Below are positions 16,886 to 27,142 of a stretch of DNA of 64,000 nucleotides, one piece after another (the stretch's first letter is position 1; each line of letters opens with the position of its first letter). The position numbers and the translations under genes were made by a program. The notes under the pieces were generated by a model. It was not told the DNA's origin, did not search any database, and saw only the letters and a list, made by a program, of their open reading frames with translations. Source of the stretch: Actimicrobium sp. CCC2.4 (lineage in GTDB: Bacteria > Pseudomonadota > Gammaproteobacteria > Burkholderiales > Burkholderiaceae_D). The stretch spans positions 868,001-932,000 of the forward strand of contig NZ_CP133777.1 of NCBI RefSeq assembly GCF_034347385.1, read 5' to 3'.

Positions 16886-18010
16886 TTACGTACCGCCGCC
16901 CGAGCCAGCCGGACCGATCCGCATGCCGCTGAGCGTGTCATGCAGTTCCGCCCGGTTGTAGGCCGCGCGCATCGCATCCTTGGCGCTGATGGTTTTTTTT
17001 GCGACCAGTTGAGCCAGTGATTCATTGAGGCTGCGCGACATGTTGTCTTCCTTGCGTTTCATGAAATCGGCCAGCATGTGGAATTTTTCAGCATCGGCGA
17101 TCAGGTTGGCAACCTGCTGGTGATTGTTGAACAGCAGCTCGCTGGCCAGCGCCAGCGCGTCGCCGCTTTCGGTCGGCACCAGGGTTTGGCTGATGACACC
17201 GATGAGTGAGCTCGACAGGGCGACGGCACGCTGGCTGCGCTGCTCCGGCCCAAAAAAAGCCAGCAGTTTCGACAGCGCGCTAACAGCGCTGTTGGTATGC
17301 ATCGTTGCCAGCACCAGATGACCGGATTCGCCGGCATGCAGCAAGGTATCGGCGGTGTCGAAGTCACGGATTTCGCCCACCATCAGGATGTCCGGATTTT
17401 GCCGCATTGCCTCGCGCAGACCGGATGAAAAACTGGCGGTATCGGTCGGCACTTCCTTGTGCGAGATGATCGATTGCTTGCGCTCAAGCAAGTACTCGAT
17501 CGGCTCTTCGATGGTGATGATGTGGCCGCTGCGGGTGCTATTGAAATAATCGAGCATCGCGGCAATCGTCGTGGTCTTGCCGGAGCCGGTCGGACCGGTC
17601 ACCAGAATGATGCCGCGGGTGGCTTCCAGGATGCTGCGCACGTACAGTGGCAAGCCGGTTTTTTCCATCGAGATCGGGTGCAGCGGCAAGCGCCGGATCG
17701 CAATCGTGATTTTTTCACGCGAGCCGCTGGTGTAGACATTGCAGCGCAGCCGGCATTGGGTCAGCAGGAACGAGCGGTCGATCGCACCGCTGGTAATTTT
17801 TTCTTCCCATCCGAGATCGATCGCGCTGAGCAGCGGAATCATTTCTTCGCGCTGTACCGGTTCGGCGTTCATCGATTGCCATTTGCGTGGTGTCTTCACC
17901 ATCATCGGCATGTCTTGCTCGATATGGATGTCAGTAAAAACCTGGCCGATGCTGACCAGTTCGATGATCTCTTGCAGCAGGTCGCGAAATAGAACGGTGG
18001 GTGCGGTCAT
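16886..18010 (-). CDS. PilT/PilU-like pilus retraction ATPase at the end of the thin-pilus operon
   Basis: A 374-residue secretion ATPase. The N-terminal part resembles PilT (TDIHIEQDMPMMVKTPRKW). The RecA-like core has Walker A GPTGSGKTTT near residue 147, the Asp box ITIEEPIEY, Walker B ILMVGEIRD and the His box ATMHTNSA. A helical C-terminal tail resembles PilT/PilU. It lacks the CxxC pairs found in PilQ, so it is not a second assembly ATPase of the GspE kind. The gene follows pilT (transglycosylase) after 21 bp on the same strand. R64 thin-pilus clusters have no such gene. Retraction is inferred, not shown. The last residues are Gly/Ser rich. Confidence 0.85.
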   Translation of the reverse strand: MTAPTVLFRDLLQEIIELVSIGQVFTDIHIEQDMPMMVKTPRKWQSMNAEPVQREEMIPLLSAIDLGWEEKITSGAIDRSFLLTQCRLRCNVYTSGSREKITIAIRRLPLHPISMEKTGLPLYVRSILEATRGIILVTGPTGSGKTTTIAAMLDYFNSTRSGHIITIEEPIEYLLERKQSIISHKEVPTDTASFSSGLREAMRQNPDILMVGEIRDFDTADTLLHAGESGHLVLATMHTNSAVSALSKLLAFFGPEQRSQRAVALSSSLIGVISQTLVPTESGDALALASELLFNNHQQVANLIADAEKFHMLADFMKRKEDNMSRSLNESLAQLVAKKTISAKDAMRAAYNRAELHDTLSGMRIGPAGSGGGT

Positions 18011-18031
18011 CGGGGTTCTCCGGTGAAAGGG

Positions 18032-18466
18032 TCAGCGCGGCAAGTTGCGATATACCCGTTGCGCATACGCGGCGCGCTGAACGGGACGACTGGAGTTATA
18101 GGCACCAACGGCTTCCCACGAATTGCCGAGGCGCTGCATGTTTTGCGACAGGATCCACGCGCCGACATGGATGCTGGTGCAGGGATCGCGCAATTGCTGT
18201 TCGCTGATGCCGTAGCGGCTCAGCAGCGGAAACCAGCGGCTGTTGATCTGCATCAGGCCGAGGTCGTAGGAACCGTCGCGGTTGCGGTTGATGGCATCGG
18301 GATTCATGCTCGATTCGGTCCGGGCGATGGCTACCAGCATGGCCGGATTCACGGCGTAGCGCTGAGCGGCTTCTTGCCAGCACGCATGGGCGGGTGTCAT
18401 GGCGAACCAGACGAGGGAGACCACAACGGGGATGACATCTATCCATCTGCAGAGCGTTGAGTACAT
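18032..18466 (-). CDS. pilT: Thin-pilus lytic transglycosylase PilT (VirB1-like)
   Basis: A 144-residue periplasmic lytic transglycosylase, named after R64 PilT and not related to the retraction ATPase. It has a signal peptide of about 28 residues ending AMTPAHA. The goose-type lysozyme fold has the catalytic Glu in ARTESSMNP and the GLMQINSRWF motif. It should open the peptidoglycan locally for pilus assembly. It is 7 bp downstream of pilV and 21 bp upstream of the PilT/PilU-like ATPase gene. Confidence 0.9.
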   Translation of the reverse strand: MYSTLCRWIDVIPVVVSLVWFAMTPAHACWQEAAQRYAVNPAMLVAIARTESSMNPDAINRNRDGSYDLGLMQINSRWFPLLSRYGISEQQLRDPCTSIHVGAWILSQNMQRLGNSWEAVGAYNSSRPVQRAAYAQRVYRNLPR

Positions 18467-18473
18467 ATCGGGT

Positions 18474-19919
18474 TCAGGGTGGCGTAGTGGTGTTGTTCAG
18501 GTAGACAAAATGTCCCGATTCGCTACCTGGAACGGTACTGTCCGCATGGCACATCATCGTGATGTAATTGAAATCAACGATCAACGTGCCGGGTGGCTTG
18601 ATAAGCGCGGGGCTGCCATCTGGCATGACTGTGGGCACATTGCACGGGCTTCCGACAGCGACTTGTTCGTACATGGACAGATTCGCTGTGCCAACGATGC
18701 CCATCACGCGGGCGTTTTGCTGGACAACCAGAGTGCCGTCCATGCGCAAGTCACCTTTCATGGTGAGATTGCCATTTGCCGGTGCGATGCCAGTAAGGGC
18801 CAAATTGCCACCCATGTTCAGACCACCTGCCAGCGTCTGGGTGCCTCCCACGGTCAAATTTCCTGGCATGGTCAGATTGCCATTTGCCGGGGCGGTCCCT
18901 GTCATGGCGACATTGCCTCCAACGGCAACGTTATTGACATTGTTCAGGTCGCCATTCTGGTCTAGTCCGAGCGGTACCCAATTGCCCAAGTTATCCCGCA
19001 CGAAAGCGCGCCCCGTATCCAGCGTAGCGACCACGTCGCCCGGTGCAGCGATAGGCGGCAACAACGCGTAGCTGCCCACCGGTGCTTTCCAGCTGGACGG
19101 TTCAGTCCAGGTATTGCCAATACAGGTCAGCAGGTGGCCAATGCTATCCATGGCCAGTGCAAGGTCAGCTCCGCAACCGACAGTGCCGGCCACCTTGATG
19201 GCTGCACCTGTCATGCCGATGGGTGTGGACATCTGGTTCAACCCCGGCGACCCGGCCACATTTTTTCGATATAGAAAATCAGCCCCTGATTGACCCGAGC
19301 CATAGAACAGGGCCGTCGCCAGATTGCCATTGGTCGCCGCAGGGCGGCCCGGACAATTGGAGCCGATGAAATCACTCAGCCTGGGCGCTGGCGCCACCGC
19401 GGTTTCGTCCAGTAGCCAGCTACCGTAGGCGCCACGCGCGATTAGTCCGGATGCCGGCACATTCGGGGTGACGTAGGTAATAGCGCCACCGCCGGTGCCG
19501 GCGTTGGCCGCTACGTAGCCGATATCTGCGTCGGGAATTGCGACGCCGCCCTCGGTGACGAGCAGCACTTCGAGTTGTGTTGCGGTGTTCTTGCGGATCA
19601 GCATGCAGGGTGTTTGCTGGTAGATATTCTGCGCTGCAAAGCTGGGGGGCAAATAGCCCGAACCCTGCAGCGTGGCCAGTGGCACGGCCGCGGTGGTACC
19701 GACTGGATTGGGAGAAGCGAGCAGCGTGGAGTAATTGTCGTCGAGGTAGCGTGCTGCCGCACTGGCAAAGGTAGCCTGATGCTGGGCCGTTTGCTGGCCT
19801 TTGGCATCTTGCAGTGAGCTGTCCATGATGGTGGTCAGTCCGAGCAGCATGAACATGCCGATGGCCAGTGCAGCCATTAATTCGAGCAGTGAAAATCCGC
19901 GTTGCGGTTGTCGTTTCAT
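18474..19919 (-). CDS. pilV: PilV-type minor pilin / tip adhesin, fixed (no shufflon)
   Basis: A 481-residue prepilin-like protein. The short leader MKRQPQRG is followed by FSLLE (Glu at +5) and a hydrophobic helix. The N-terminal ~330 residues correspond to the constant part of R64 PilV (shufflon N-terminal family). The C-terminal part holds Gly/Asn/Leu-rich repeats (GNLTMPGNLTVGG, GNLTMKGDLRMDG) and ends in a Cys-containing tail. In R64 PilV sits at the pilus tip and its variable end binds recipient lipopolysaccharide. Here there is no rci recombinase or set of alternative ends, so a single adhesin is made. Confidence 0.85.
   Translation of the reverse strand: MKRQPQRGFSLLELMAALAIGMFMLLGLTTIMDSSLQDAKGQQTAQHQATFASAAARYLDDNYSTLLASPNPVGTTAAVPLATLQGSGYLPPSFAAQNIYQQTPCMLIRKNTATQLEVLLVTEGGVAIPDADIGYVAANAGTGGGAITYVTPNVPASGLIARGAYGSWLLDETAVAPAPRLSDFIGSNCPGRPAATNGNLATALFYGSGQSGADFLYRKNVAGSPGLNQMSTPIGMTGAAIKVAGTVGCGADLALAMDSIGHLLTCIGNTWTEPSSWKAPVGSYALLPPIAAPGDVVATLDTGRAFVRDNLGNWVPLGLDQNGDLNNVNNVAVGGNVAMTGTAPANGNLTMPGNLTVGGTQTLAGGLNMGGNLALTGIAPANGNLTMKGDLRMDGTLVVQQNARVMGIVGTANLSMYEQVAVGSPCNVPTVMPDGSPALIKPPGTLIVDFNYITMMCHADSTVPGSESGHFVYLNNTTTPP
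18759..18920 (-). repeat. Direct repeat pair inside the pilV C-terminal region
   Basis: Two ~54-bp copies, 18759-18812 and 18867-18920, start 108 bp apart and encode similar Gly/Asn-rich segments containing APANGNLTM. They look like units of a beta-solenoid or tail-fibre-like stalk. Confidence 0.75.
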
Positions 19920-19925
19920 GGTGTA

Positions 19926-20399
19926 TCAGTCCCGATGGGCGAGCCAGATGGCGGCACCGTTGGTGATGCCAGCCGGTAGCGCCGGCAGCGGTACCTGGTC
20001 GGCGCTGGTTGCGCCGGGTGCCTCAATCCTGCCGGTTAAGGTGTTGGCGCGGCCTGCCAATACCGAACCCTGTGCCAACACGGCGATCCCTTTGATCAGG
20101 CCGGGTGGACTGATGCCGATCGAGTACACGGCGACTGTGCCGTCCGTAAGGACGGCATTGCTCCACTGGGGTGGGGTCAGTGCGGCATAACCGGCCGGAA
20201 AAACGGGTACCGCGACTTCGCCCGCGTAAGCGGAATTGGCATTGGCAAAATTGACTACCCCCGCGCGATAGCTCGCCATGTTGGCCGCAAACGACCTGAC
20301 CCGCGCGGCATCCGCCACGCTGGCTAGCGCGATTTGCGAGGTGATCGATGCGTAACCGGTTAGCGACGCGATGATGGCGATGATGGCGATGATCCACAT
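19926..20399 (-). CDS. pilM: PilM-family thin-pilus biogenesis protein
   Basis: A 157-residue protein that starts with one hydrophobic segment (MWIIAIIAIIASLTGY) and continues as a periplasmic domain. Size, the MW start and position in a thin-pilus operon match R64 PilM; the sequence is otherwise poorly conserved, so the name rests partly on context. R64 PilM is needed for pilus formation, with no defined biochemical role. Here it lies between pilS and pilV, not between pilL and pilN as in R64. Confidence 0.72.
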   Translation of the reverse strand: MWIIAIIAIIASLTGYASITSQIALASVADAARVRSFAANMASYRAGVVNFANANSAYAGEVAVPVFPAGYAALTPPQWSNAVLTDGTVAVYSIGISPPGLIKGIAVLAQGSVLAGRANTLTGRIEAPGATSADQVPLPALPAGITNGAAIWLAHRD

Positions 20400-20423
20400 G
20401 GCGATACTCCTCTGGAGATGCGC

Positions 20424-20975
20424 CTAGTTTGAGGTCCACGTAATCGCATTGCCAGCTCCCCCAGCGACGGTACATTCCAGCGTCGCAGCAGCCGGTGTAG
20501 CCGGAAAAACAGTGATGCCACCGCCACCGCTGATGATGTTGGTCCAGCCTGACGATCCGCTGATCATGTTGATGCACGCGGCTTGTGGCACGGCCGTATA
20601 TTGAATCGTGAAAGTGGCTCCTGTCCCGGTGACGGTGACATTGCCACCCCATCCATTGAGGACGGCCCCGGCGCCGCCTGCGGTAGAGATCGTGGCGGGG
20701 AAAACAAGCGCGCTGATAAGGGTCGCATTGAGTGACCCGGCGACATAACTGCCAGCCTGCCCCATGAAGAGCTTTCTCACGCCGGTACGAATCGAGATGA
20801 CCTCTTCTGTCGCGCGGTTCGATTGCGCGCTGCTGAACGCTCCTGTGAGCAACGATACCGCGCCAAGGACCACGATCGCGGCAATGCCCAGGTAGGCAAT
20901 TCCTTCAAGGAGCGATGCCCCGCGTTGATACCGGCTGATACGAGCTAGTGGGGAAAAGTGAACGACGGGTTTCAT
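20424..20975 (-). CDS. pilS: PilS, major type IVb (thin pilus) prepilin
   Basis: A 183-residue prepilin. The leader of 19 residues ends Arg-Gly; the mature protein would start ASLLE, with Glu at +5, followed by a long hydrophobic helix. Two Cys residues lie in the C-terminal half (QAACINM and LECTVAG), consistent with a disulfide-closed loop as in other pilins. The globular domain is Gly/Thr-rich with WGGNVTVTG strands, as in the PilS family. ATG 20975 is preferred to the one four codons upstream because GGAG lies 6 bp before it. It should be the pilus shaft subunit. Confidence 0.9.
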   Translation of the reverse strand: MKPVVHFSPLARISRYQRGASLLEGIAYLGIAAIVVLGAVSLLTGAFSSAQSNRATEEVISIRTGVRKLFMGQAGSYVAGSLNATLISALVFPATISTAGGAGAVLNGWGGNVTVTGTGATFTIQYTAVPQAACINMISGSSGWTNIISGGGGITVFPATPAAATLECTVAGGAGNAITWTSN

Positions 20976-21019
20976 AATGATCTCCAATTAAACTCAGGTT
21001 AGGTTGAACTCGGCCAGCG

Positions 21020-22096
21020 TCAGCGCACCGCGCGCGTCATATTGGCAATTTCTTGCTGGATACCAAAAAATCCGGTCACCAGCCAGCTGATCACGACGGC
21101 CAGCAAGACAATAGCCACGCCATTGAGGACTTTCATTTGCAGCGAGATGGTCTCAACGCCGTCTTCCATCCATTCGTCGGCCAGTGTTTTCAGGGCCTGT
21201 GAAAATCCCTTGTATTCGGCATAGACACACAAGTCGTCGATCATTTCTTCGGAGGGGAACTGGTAGCCGGCGTTGCGCAATGCTTCACCGCAGTTCATGC
21301 CGGATTTCACGCCGAGGAGGGCACCGTCGAGCCGTTCGCGCAGCCACGGCTGAGCCATGTCGCTCAGGCGGATCAGTGATTTTTCAACGGTGATGCCGGC
21401 GTGCTGCAAGGCCGAAAAAGCCATCAGGAAGCCGCTACCGACTACCAGCCGGTAAATCGAATACGGTGCCACCCGGTCGATGACGACACGCAAGTTGCCG
21501 CACCAGCGCGGCATCGACCACAGCACCAGCACTGCCAGCATGATCAGCGCCAGCACGAACGGCAGCATCCAGTGCTGCACGAGCTGGGACATCACATGCA
21601 ATGACTTGGCGGCACCATGCCAGGTGGCGGGGTCGATCACCTTGGCGAATTCCGGAATGACGCGGGTGCCGAAGATGTACAGGTAGCAAATGATCAGTAC
21701 CAGGATCGCCACCGGATAGGTCAGGCCGGAAATAATCACGGCCTTGATTTTCTTGCCGGCCTGAACCACGTCGATGACGCTCAATAAGGTCGCTTCTAGC
21801 TGGCCGGCTTGTTCGCCGGCGCTGATGATCATGCGTTCGGTATCGGGTATCCAATACCCGAGCGCTTCGCCGAACATGCTGCCGTTTTGAACCAGACGGC
21901 GGCAATCATCAAGCACGATTGCCAGCGGCTCGTGGGGCTTGTCGCCATCCTGCGCGGCACGGTCGCGCAATTCCTCAAGGATCTTCAGCAAAGGCAAGCC
22001 GTTGGCCAGCATCTTCGAGACCTTGCGGTACAGGCGCAATCGGGTTCCTTCCGAAAATTGTAGTTTGGCCCATCGGCGGTTCAGGTCGAGTGGCAT
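21020..22096 (-). CDS. pilR: PilR, inner-membrane platform protein of the thin pilus
   Basis: A 358-residue member of the type II secretion F / PilC family. It has two cytoplasmic helical modules and three predicted transmembrane segments (near AVIISGLTYPVAILVLIICYLYIF, then FVLALIMLAVLVLW, then VAIVLLAVVISWLVTGFF). It anchors the PilQ ATPase at the inner membrane. ATG 22096 starts one base after the pilQ stop; the longer upstream reading overlaps pilQ and has no support. It lies upstream of pilS, as in R64. Confidence 0.9.
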   Translation of the reverse strand: MPLDLNRRWAKLQFSEGTRLRLYRKVSKMLANGLPLLKILEELRDRAAQDGDKPHEPLAIVLDDCRRLVQNGSMFGEALGYWIPDTERMIISAGEQAGQLEATLLSVIDVVQAGKKIKAVIISGLTYPVAILVLIICYLYIFGTRVIPEFAKVIDPATWHGAAKSLHVMSQLVQHWMLPFVLALIMLAVLVLWSMPRWCGNLRVVIDRVAPYSIYRLVVGSGFLMAFSALQHAGITVEKSLIRLSDMAQPWLRERLDGALLGVKSGMNCGEALRNAGYQFPSEEMIDDLCVYAEYKGFSQALKTLADEWMEDGVETISLQMKVLNGVAIVLLAVVISWLVTGFFGIQQEIANMTRAVR

Positions 22097-22097
22097 G

Positions 22098-23708
22098 TCA
22101 GGCTTTCTTGAGGGCGGTGGCCGGCTTGCCGTGCTGGTGCAACGGGACCAGGTGGCCAACAGTTTTTTCAGCCATACGCGGATCGATCAGCCCATCGGCG
22201 ATCTTGGCAATGGCATGTTCGACCAGGGTCTGACCACCCAGCATGGCGCGCCAGTAAGCGATGGCGCCGAGCTTGTCTGCATGGCGCAGGTAGGTGCACA
22301 ACTCGGCGTCCGGCAGAATCACTTCGGCGACCACGGTGCGGCCTATCGTGCCCTTGTTGCCGCAGGCTTTGCAGCCGGGACCGGTCAGGAATACCTGGGG
22401 CAGCTTGTTACCGACCGCTTTGTGCAGCCGCTCCGCCTGGGCGATTGTCAGTTCGCCAGCGTAGTCAACCAGGCGACGTTTGCAATGCGGGCACAGCAAC
22501 TTGACCAGGCGCTGGCTGATCAGTCCGGTGATGACGGTGTGGTCCGCCGTCATCGCCAGCGGCAAGCCGAGGTCGACCAGCCGATCGATGATGGCCATGG
22601 CGCTGTTGGCATGTACGGTGGTCCAGACCTGATGCCCGGTCATGGCTGCGCGCAGTGCGCTTTGGGCCGAGGCACCATCGCGGATTTCACCGATCATGAT
22701 GGTGTCGGGATCGAGCCGCATCGCGTTCGAGATCGCCGCCGAGAACAGGCGCGAGCGTTCGACTTCGCTGGTGGCATTGGTGACGGCGGTTTGAACCGCA
22801 CCGGGGATCGGATACTCGACCGGGTCTTCGACAGTCAGTACATGCATCTTGCCCTGCGACTCGATCAGCTGGCCGCTCAGTACCCGTTGCAGCGTGGTCG
22901 ATTTGCCCGAGCCGGTCGGTCCGCTGATGATGTTCATGCCGATCGGATGGTCTTTCAGGACCTGGATCAGGTTCGCATGTTCCTGCGTAAACCCGAGCGG
23001 ACGCAAGTCGATGTGGTCACCGGCGTCGTTGTAGAGCAGGCGCAGGACCATCAGGTTGCCTTCGCTGGTGGGCGCGGTGGCGATGCGTACGCCGTAGAGC
23101 ATGTCCGGCAATTTGTCGCGGTCGCCGATACTGGCATCCTGGCGTTCGGTCGGCTTGTAGGAATTGTCGGAGACGGCGGTCATCGCGCCATAGATCGTAG
23201 CCAGCAGGCGCTCGCCGTAGTCGCGGGTCTGGCTGCCGACCTTGACGAGGTCATTGTGAATGCGGAAATAGAAGTCGGTACTCAGTTTGTTGACCCGGAT
23301 GTGAATATCCGATGCGCGCTCGCGGCAACCGCGTGCCAGCAAATCCTTGGCAGTGACTTGCATCACTGTGTGTTCCTGATGGCGCGATGTGTTGTCGCTG
23401 CCGCTGTTGCTGCCGCTGCGGTACAGGCGTCCGATGACTTCAATGGTACAAAACACGATGGCGAACGGCCGCTTCATGCGCTCCAGCCGCGCCCGGTACG
23501 ATTGCACGTGGGCATTGAGCGCCTGGCCGCTGGCGATCAACAGGCGTCCATCGGACAGCAGGCACAGCAACTTGCGCTCCTCTTCGCTGGCCTCGAAGCT
23601 GCCGCTGATGCTCAGTATCGAGGCTGACATCAGGTCGACTGACGTGACAATGACCGGCTCCAAAGGCGGCGGCGGATCATCGTCGAATTGCTTGTAGCGC
23701 GTATTCAT
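22098..23708 (-). CDS. pilQ: PilQ, thin-pilus assembly ATPase
   Basis: A 536-residue GspE-type ATPase. The first ~135 residues are a divergent N-terminal domain. The core has Walker A GPTGSGKSTT near residue 269, the Asp box VLTVEDPVEY, Walker B TIMIGEIRD and the His box TTVHANSA. Two CxxC pairs (CPHC and CKAC) form the zinc domain of assembly ATPases, absent from the second ATPase of this cluster. It should power pilus extension with PilR. The start overlaps the pilP stop by 4 bp. Confidence 0.93.
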   Translation of the reverse strand: MNTRYKQFDDDPPPPLEPVIVTSVDLMSASILSISGSFEASEEERKLLCLLSDGRLLIASGQALNAHVQSYRARLERMKRPFAIVFCTIEVIGRLYRSGSNSGSDNTSRHQEHTVMQVTAKDLLARGCRERASDIHIRVNKLSTDFYFRIHNDLVKVGSQTRDYGERLLATIYGAMTAVSDNSYKPTERQDASIGDRDKLPDMLYGVRIATAPTSEGNLMVLRLLYNDAGDHIDLRPLGFTQEHANLIQVLKDHPIGMNIISGPTGSGKSTTLQRVLSGQLIESQGKMHVLTVEDPVEYPIPGAVQTAVTNATSEVERSRLFSAAISNAMRLDPDTIMIGEIRDGASAQSALRAAMTGHQVWTTVHANSAMAIIDRLVDLGLPLAMTADHTVITGLISQRLVKLLCPHCKRRLVDYAGELTIAQAERLHKAVGNKLPQVFLTGPGCKACGNKGTIGRTVVAEVILPDAELCTYLRHADKLGAIAYWRAMLGGQTLVEHAIAKIADGLIDPRMAEKTVGHLVPLHQHGKPATALKKA

Positions 23709-24247
23709 TTTGCGGGCACTTTGGCCGGCAGGCGCGGTACCGGCAAATAACCGGGTGGGGCGGCAGGTAGCGCAACCGTCGTCTGGACGGCACCCGAGGC
23801 AGCTGAAATCAGGGCAGCATTGCCTGGCAACAGGCGCACGCTGCGGCGGTGGTCGGCCGATACCGTGACTTCATTGGTCTTGATGGACAACACGCGCATC
23901 CCGTTAGGCAAAACATCGCCGGTGCGGACATCAATGCTGCTGCCGTTTTCAAATAACAGCGTGGCAAATACGTTATTGCCGATGCCTTCGATCGATTGCA
24001 CGGTCGGGTCCCCCGGTGCGCCCGGACGGGCCGTCTGGTCGATACTGCTTTGCCGATTATTCAGGTCGGCTTGCAGTTGCAGGATTTTTGCCTTGATAAC
24101 GAGCTGGCGTTCCTGGGCTTTCAGTACCAGCGTTTCGGCATCGATACGCGTGAGGGCGTCGGCGGTCGTTTCGCCACTGGCCCCATGGCACGGTTGCACA
24201 AATAACGGCAGGGCCAGTGCCAGACTACCGATCAGATTATTTCGCAT
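23705..24247 (-). CDS. pilP: PilP, thin-pilus biogenesis protein
   Basis: A 180-residue protein with an N-terminal signal or membrane segment (MRNNLIGSLALALPLFVQPCHG), a Gln/Leu-rich stretch likely to be coiled coil (VLKAQERQLVIKAKILQLQ), and a small C-terminal beta domain (NVFATLLFENGSSIDVRTGDVLPNG), a pattern shared by PilP/GspC-like inner-membrane linkers to the secretin. ATG 24247 lies 11 bp inside the end of pilO and begins the signal peptide; the longer upstream frame does not look like protein. It ends in a Pro/Ala/Lys tail. Confidence 0.85.
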   Translation of the reverse strand: MRNNLIGSLALALPLFVQPCHGASGETTADALTRIDAETLVLKAQERQLVIKAKILQLQADLNNRQSSIDQTARPGAPGDPTVQSIEGIGNNVFATLLFENGSSIDVRTGDVLPNGMRVLSIKTNEVTVSADHRRSVRLLPGNAALISAASGAVQTTVALPAAPPGYLPVPRLPAKVPAK

Positions 24248-25532
24248 AGACCACTCCTTCAATGAGCCAGTTACCGGCATTCCAGCTGATCCGGTCGAGT
24301 CGTACGCCCGGCTGTCCAAGTAACGGGCTGGCCATCAGTGGCGTCAGAACGCCCAGGTCAGCGCTCAGCGTGTAGGTTTTCCATTCGGGTTTCGGGGCAG
24401 GGGCAGGGGCTCCGGGGATGCCGGCCACCGGGGGCGGCGCCATTGTCGGTGGCACGATCGCTGCCATTTTTAAAACAATGCCCAGCGCCTGGCTGCGTTC
24501 CAGTAAATTACGCAGCACGATATCGGCGGCGAGCAGGACATCCTTGCCATTGGCTTTGAGCTCGATGGGCCCGGTGCTGGTGGCCTGGGTGCCGCTGATG
24601 GCGAGTACGGCAGAGGGTATTTTTTCAAGCAGGTAGCGTACGTTGGCACCGTTGCTGGTCCAGACGTAATCGGCTTTGTTCACCTGGCACTGGAATTGGT
24701 CGAGCTGCCAGCCACCTGCCGTCAACGGGTCGAGGCGGGCCTGGCAGGCCTTGGCAAAGTCCAGTGCCAGCGGTTTGGCCAGCCATGGTCGCTCGCTCGA
24801 TTGGCGCGCGCCGGCGGCACTGAGCCGGGCTCTGGCGGCGGCCATCGCCAGTTCTTTTTCCTGTTCCTTTTTTTGATGCTGCTGAAAAAAATAGAGGCTT
24901 GTGCCTGCGACCAGCAACACACCTGCCGCGCCAGCGGCGATGGCAATGCCCGGCGGGATGGCCGTTTTGACCGGCCGCAACGAAGACCATTTACGGATGT
25001 GCAGCTGACCGTTTTTGCGCTTGGGCAGCAGGGTGTCTAACGTCTTGGCATTGAAATTATGGAAGCCGTACTGCTCCAGTTCGGGTTCGCCAATGACGAC
25101 ATTCCAGCCGCCCAGCGCATAGTCTCCCTGCAGGCGATCGAGCACATCCTCGCGACTGCCGGCGAAATCACCGTTGGGCAGGAAGTTGGCATCACGTACT
25201 GCGCAGTAGGCCCAGAGTTCATCGGGTAGCTTGAACGCACACAGCCAGTTGTGCACCGGTTGTTGATGGCCATCGTAGTGGGCACCTTCGATGGCGATGG
25301 TCTTCGAAATCACCGCCGCCAGTGACTGCTGTCCGCGTCGCGCACCCTCCTTCATGTTGGCGTAGCCGGCCTGAGCCATCGCCTGGTCTTTGCGCAGCAC
25401 CACCAGATCGGCGTCGATCTTGAAGGCAAGCTGGCAAGCCTCTTTCCAGAAGTCGCGCGGACGCGACAGCGATTGCCAGAACAGACCGCAAACGAAGCGG
25501 GTCTTGCCGATCTGGAGTGTGTGGATGGACAT
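24237..25532 (-). CDS. pilO: PilO, thin-pilus accessory protein
   Basis: A 431-residue PilO of the R64/PF06864 type. A cytoplasmic N-terminal half (about 1-200, with FVCGLFWQSLSRPRDF at the start) is followed by one transmembrane helix near residues 203-222, an Ala/Lys/Glu/Arg-rich linker and a periplasmic C-terminal half with a Pro-rich insert (PPTMAPPPVAGIPGAPAPAP). It is required for thin-pilus assembly in R64 and is thought to belong to the inner-membrane subcomplex. Two bases separate it from pilN. Confidence 0.88.
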   Translation of the reverse strand: MSIHTLQIGKTRFVCGLFWQSLSRPRDFWKEACQLAFKIDADLVVLRKDQAMAQAGYANMKEGARRGQQSLAAVISKTIAIEGAHYDGHQQPVHNWLCAFKLPDELWAYCAVRDANFLPNGDFAGSREDVLDRLQGDYALGGWNVVIGEPELEQYGFHNFNAKTLDTLLPKRKNGQLHIRKWSSLRPVKTAIPPGIAIAAGAAGVLLVAGTSLYFFQQHQKKEQEKELAMAAARARLSAAGARQSSERPWLAKPLALDFAKACQARLDPLTAGGWQLDQFQCQVNKADYVWTSNGANVRYLLEKIPSAVLAISGTQATSTGPIELKANGKDVLLAADIVLRNLLERSQALGIVLKMAAIVPPTMAPPPVAGIPGAPAPAPKPEWKTYTLSADLGVLTPLMASPLLGQPGVRLDRISWNAGNWLIEGVVYAK

Positions 25533-25534
25533 GA

Positions 25535-27138
<1,604 letters not shown>

Positions 27139-27142
<4 letters not shown>

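Noticed and set aside
19690-19720. A GGATTGG-containing stretch in pilV resembling part of an R64 sfx shufflon site
   Set aside because: Only about seven bases match, it is in the constant N-terminal region, there is no partner repeat and no recombinase gene.
18474-19919. Tail-fibre-like repeats suggesting a prophage remnant
   Set aside because: The prepilin-type N-terminus and the pilus operon around it explain the gene as pilV; no phage genes are nearby.
21939-23627. A 562-codon plus-strand frame opposite pilQ and the start of pilR
   Set aside because: Antisense shadow of the ATPase gene; composition is that of reverse reading and no family features are present.
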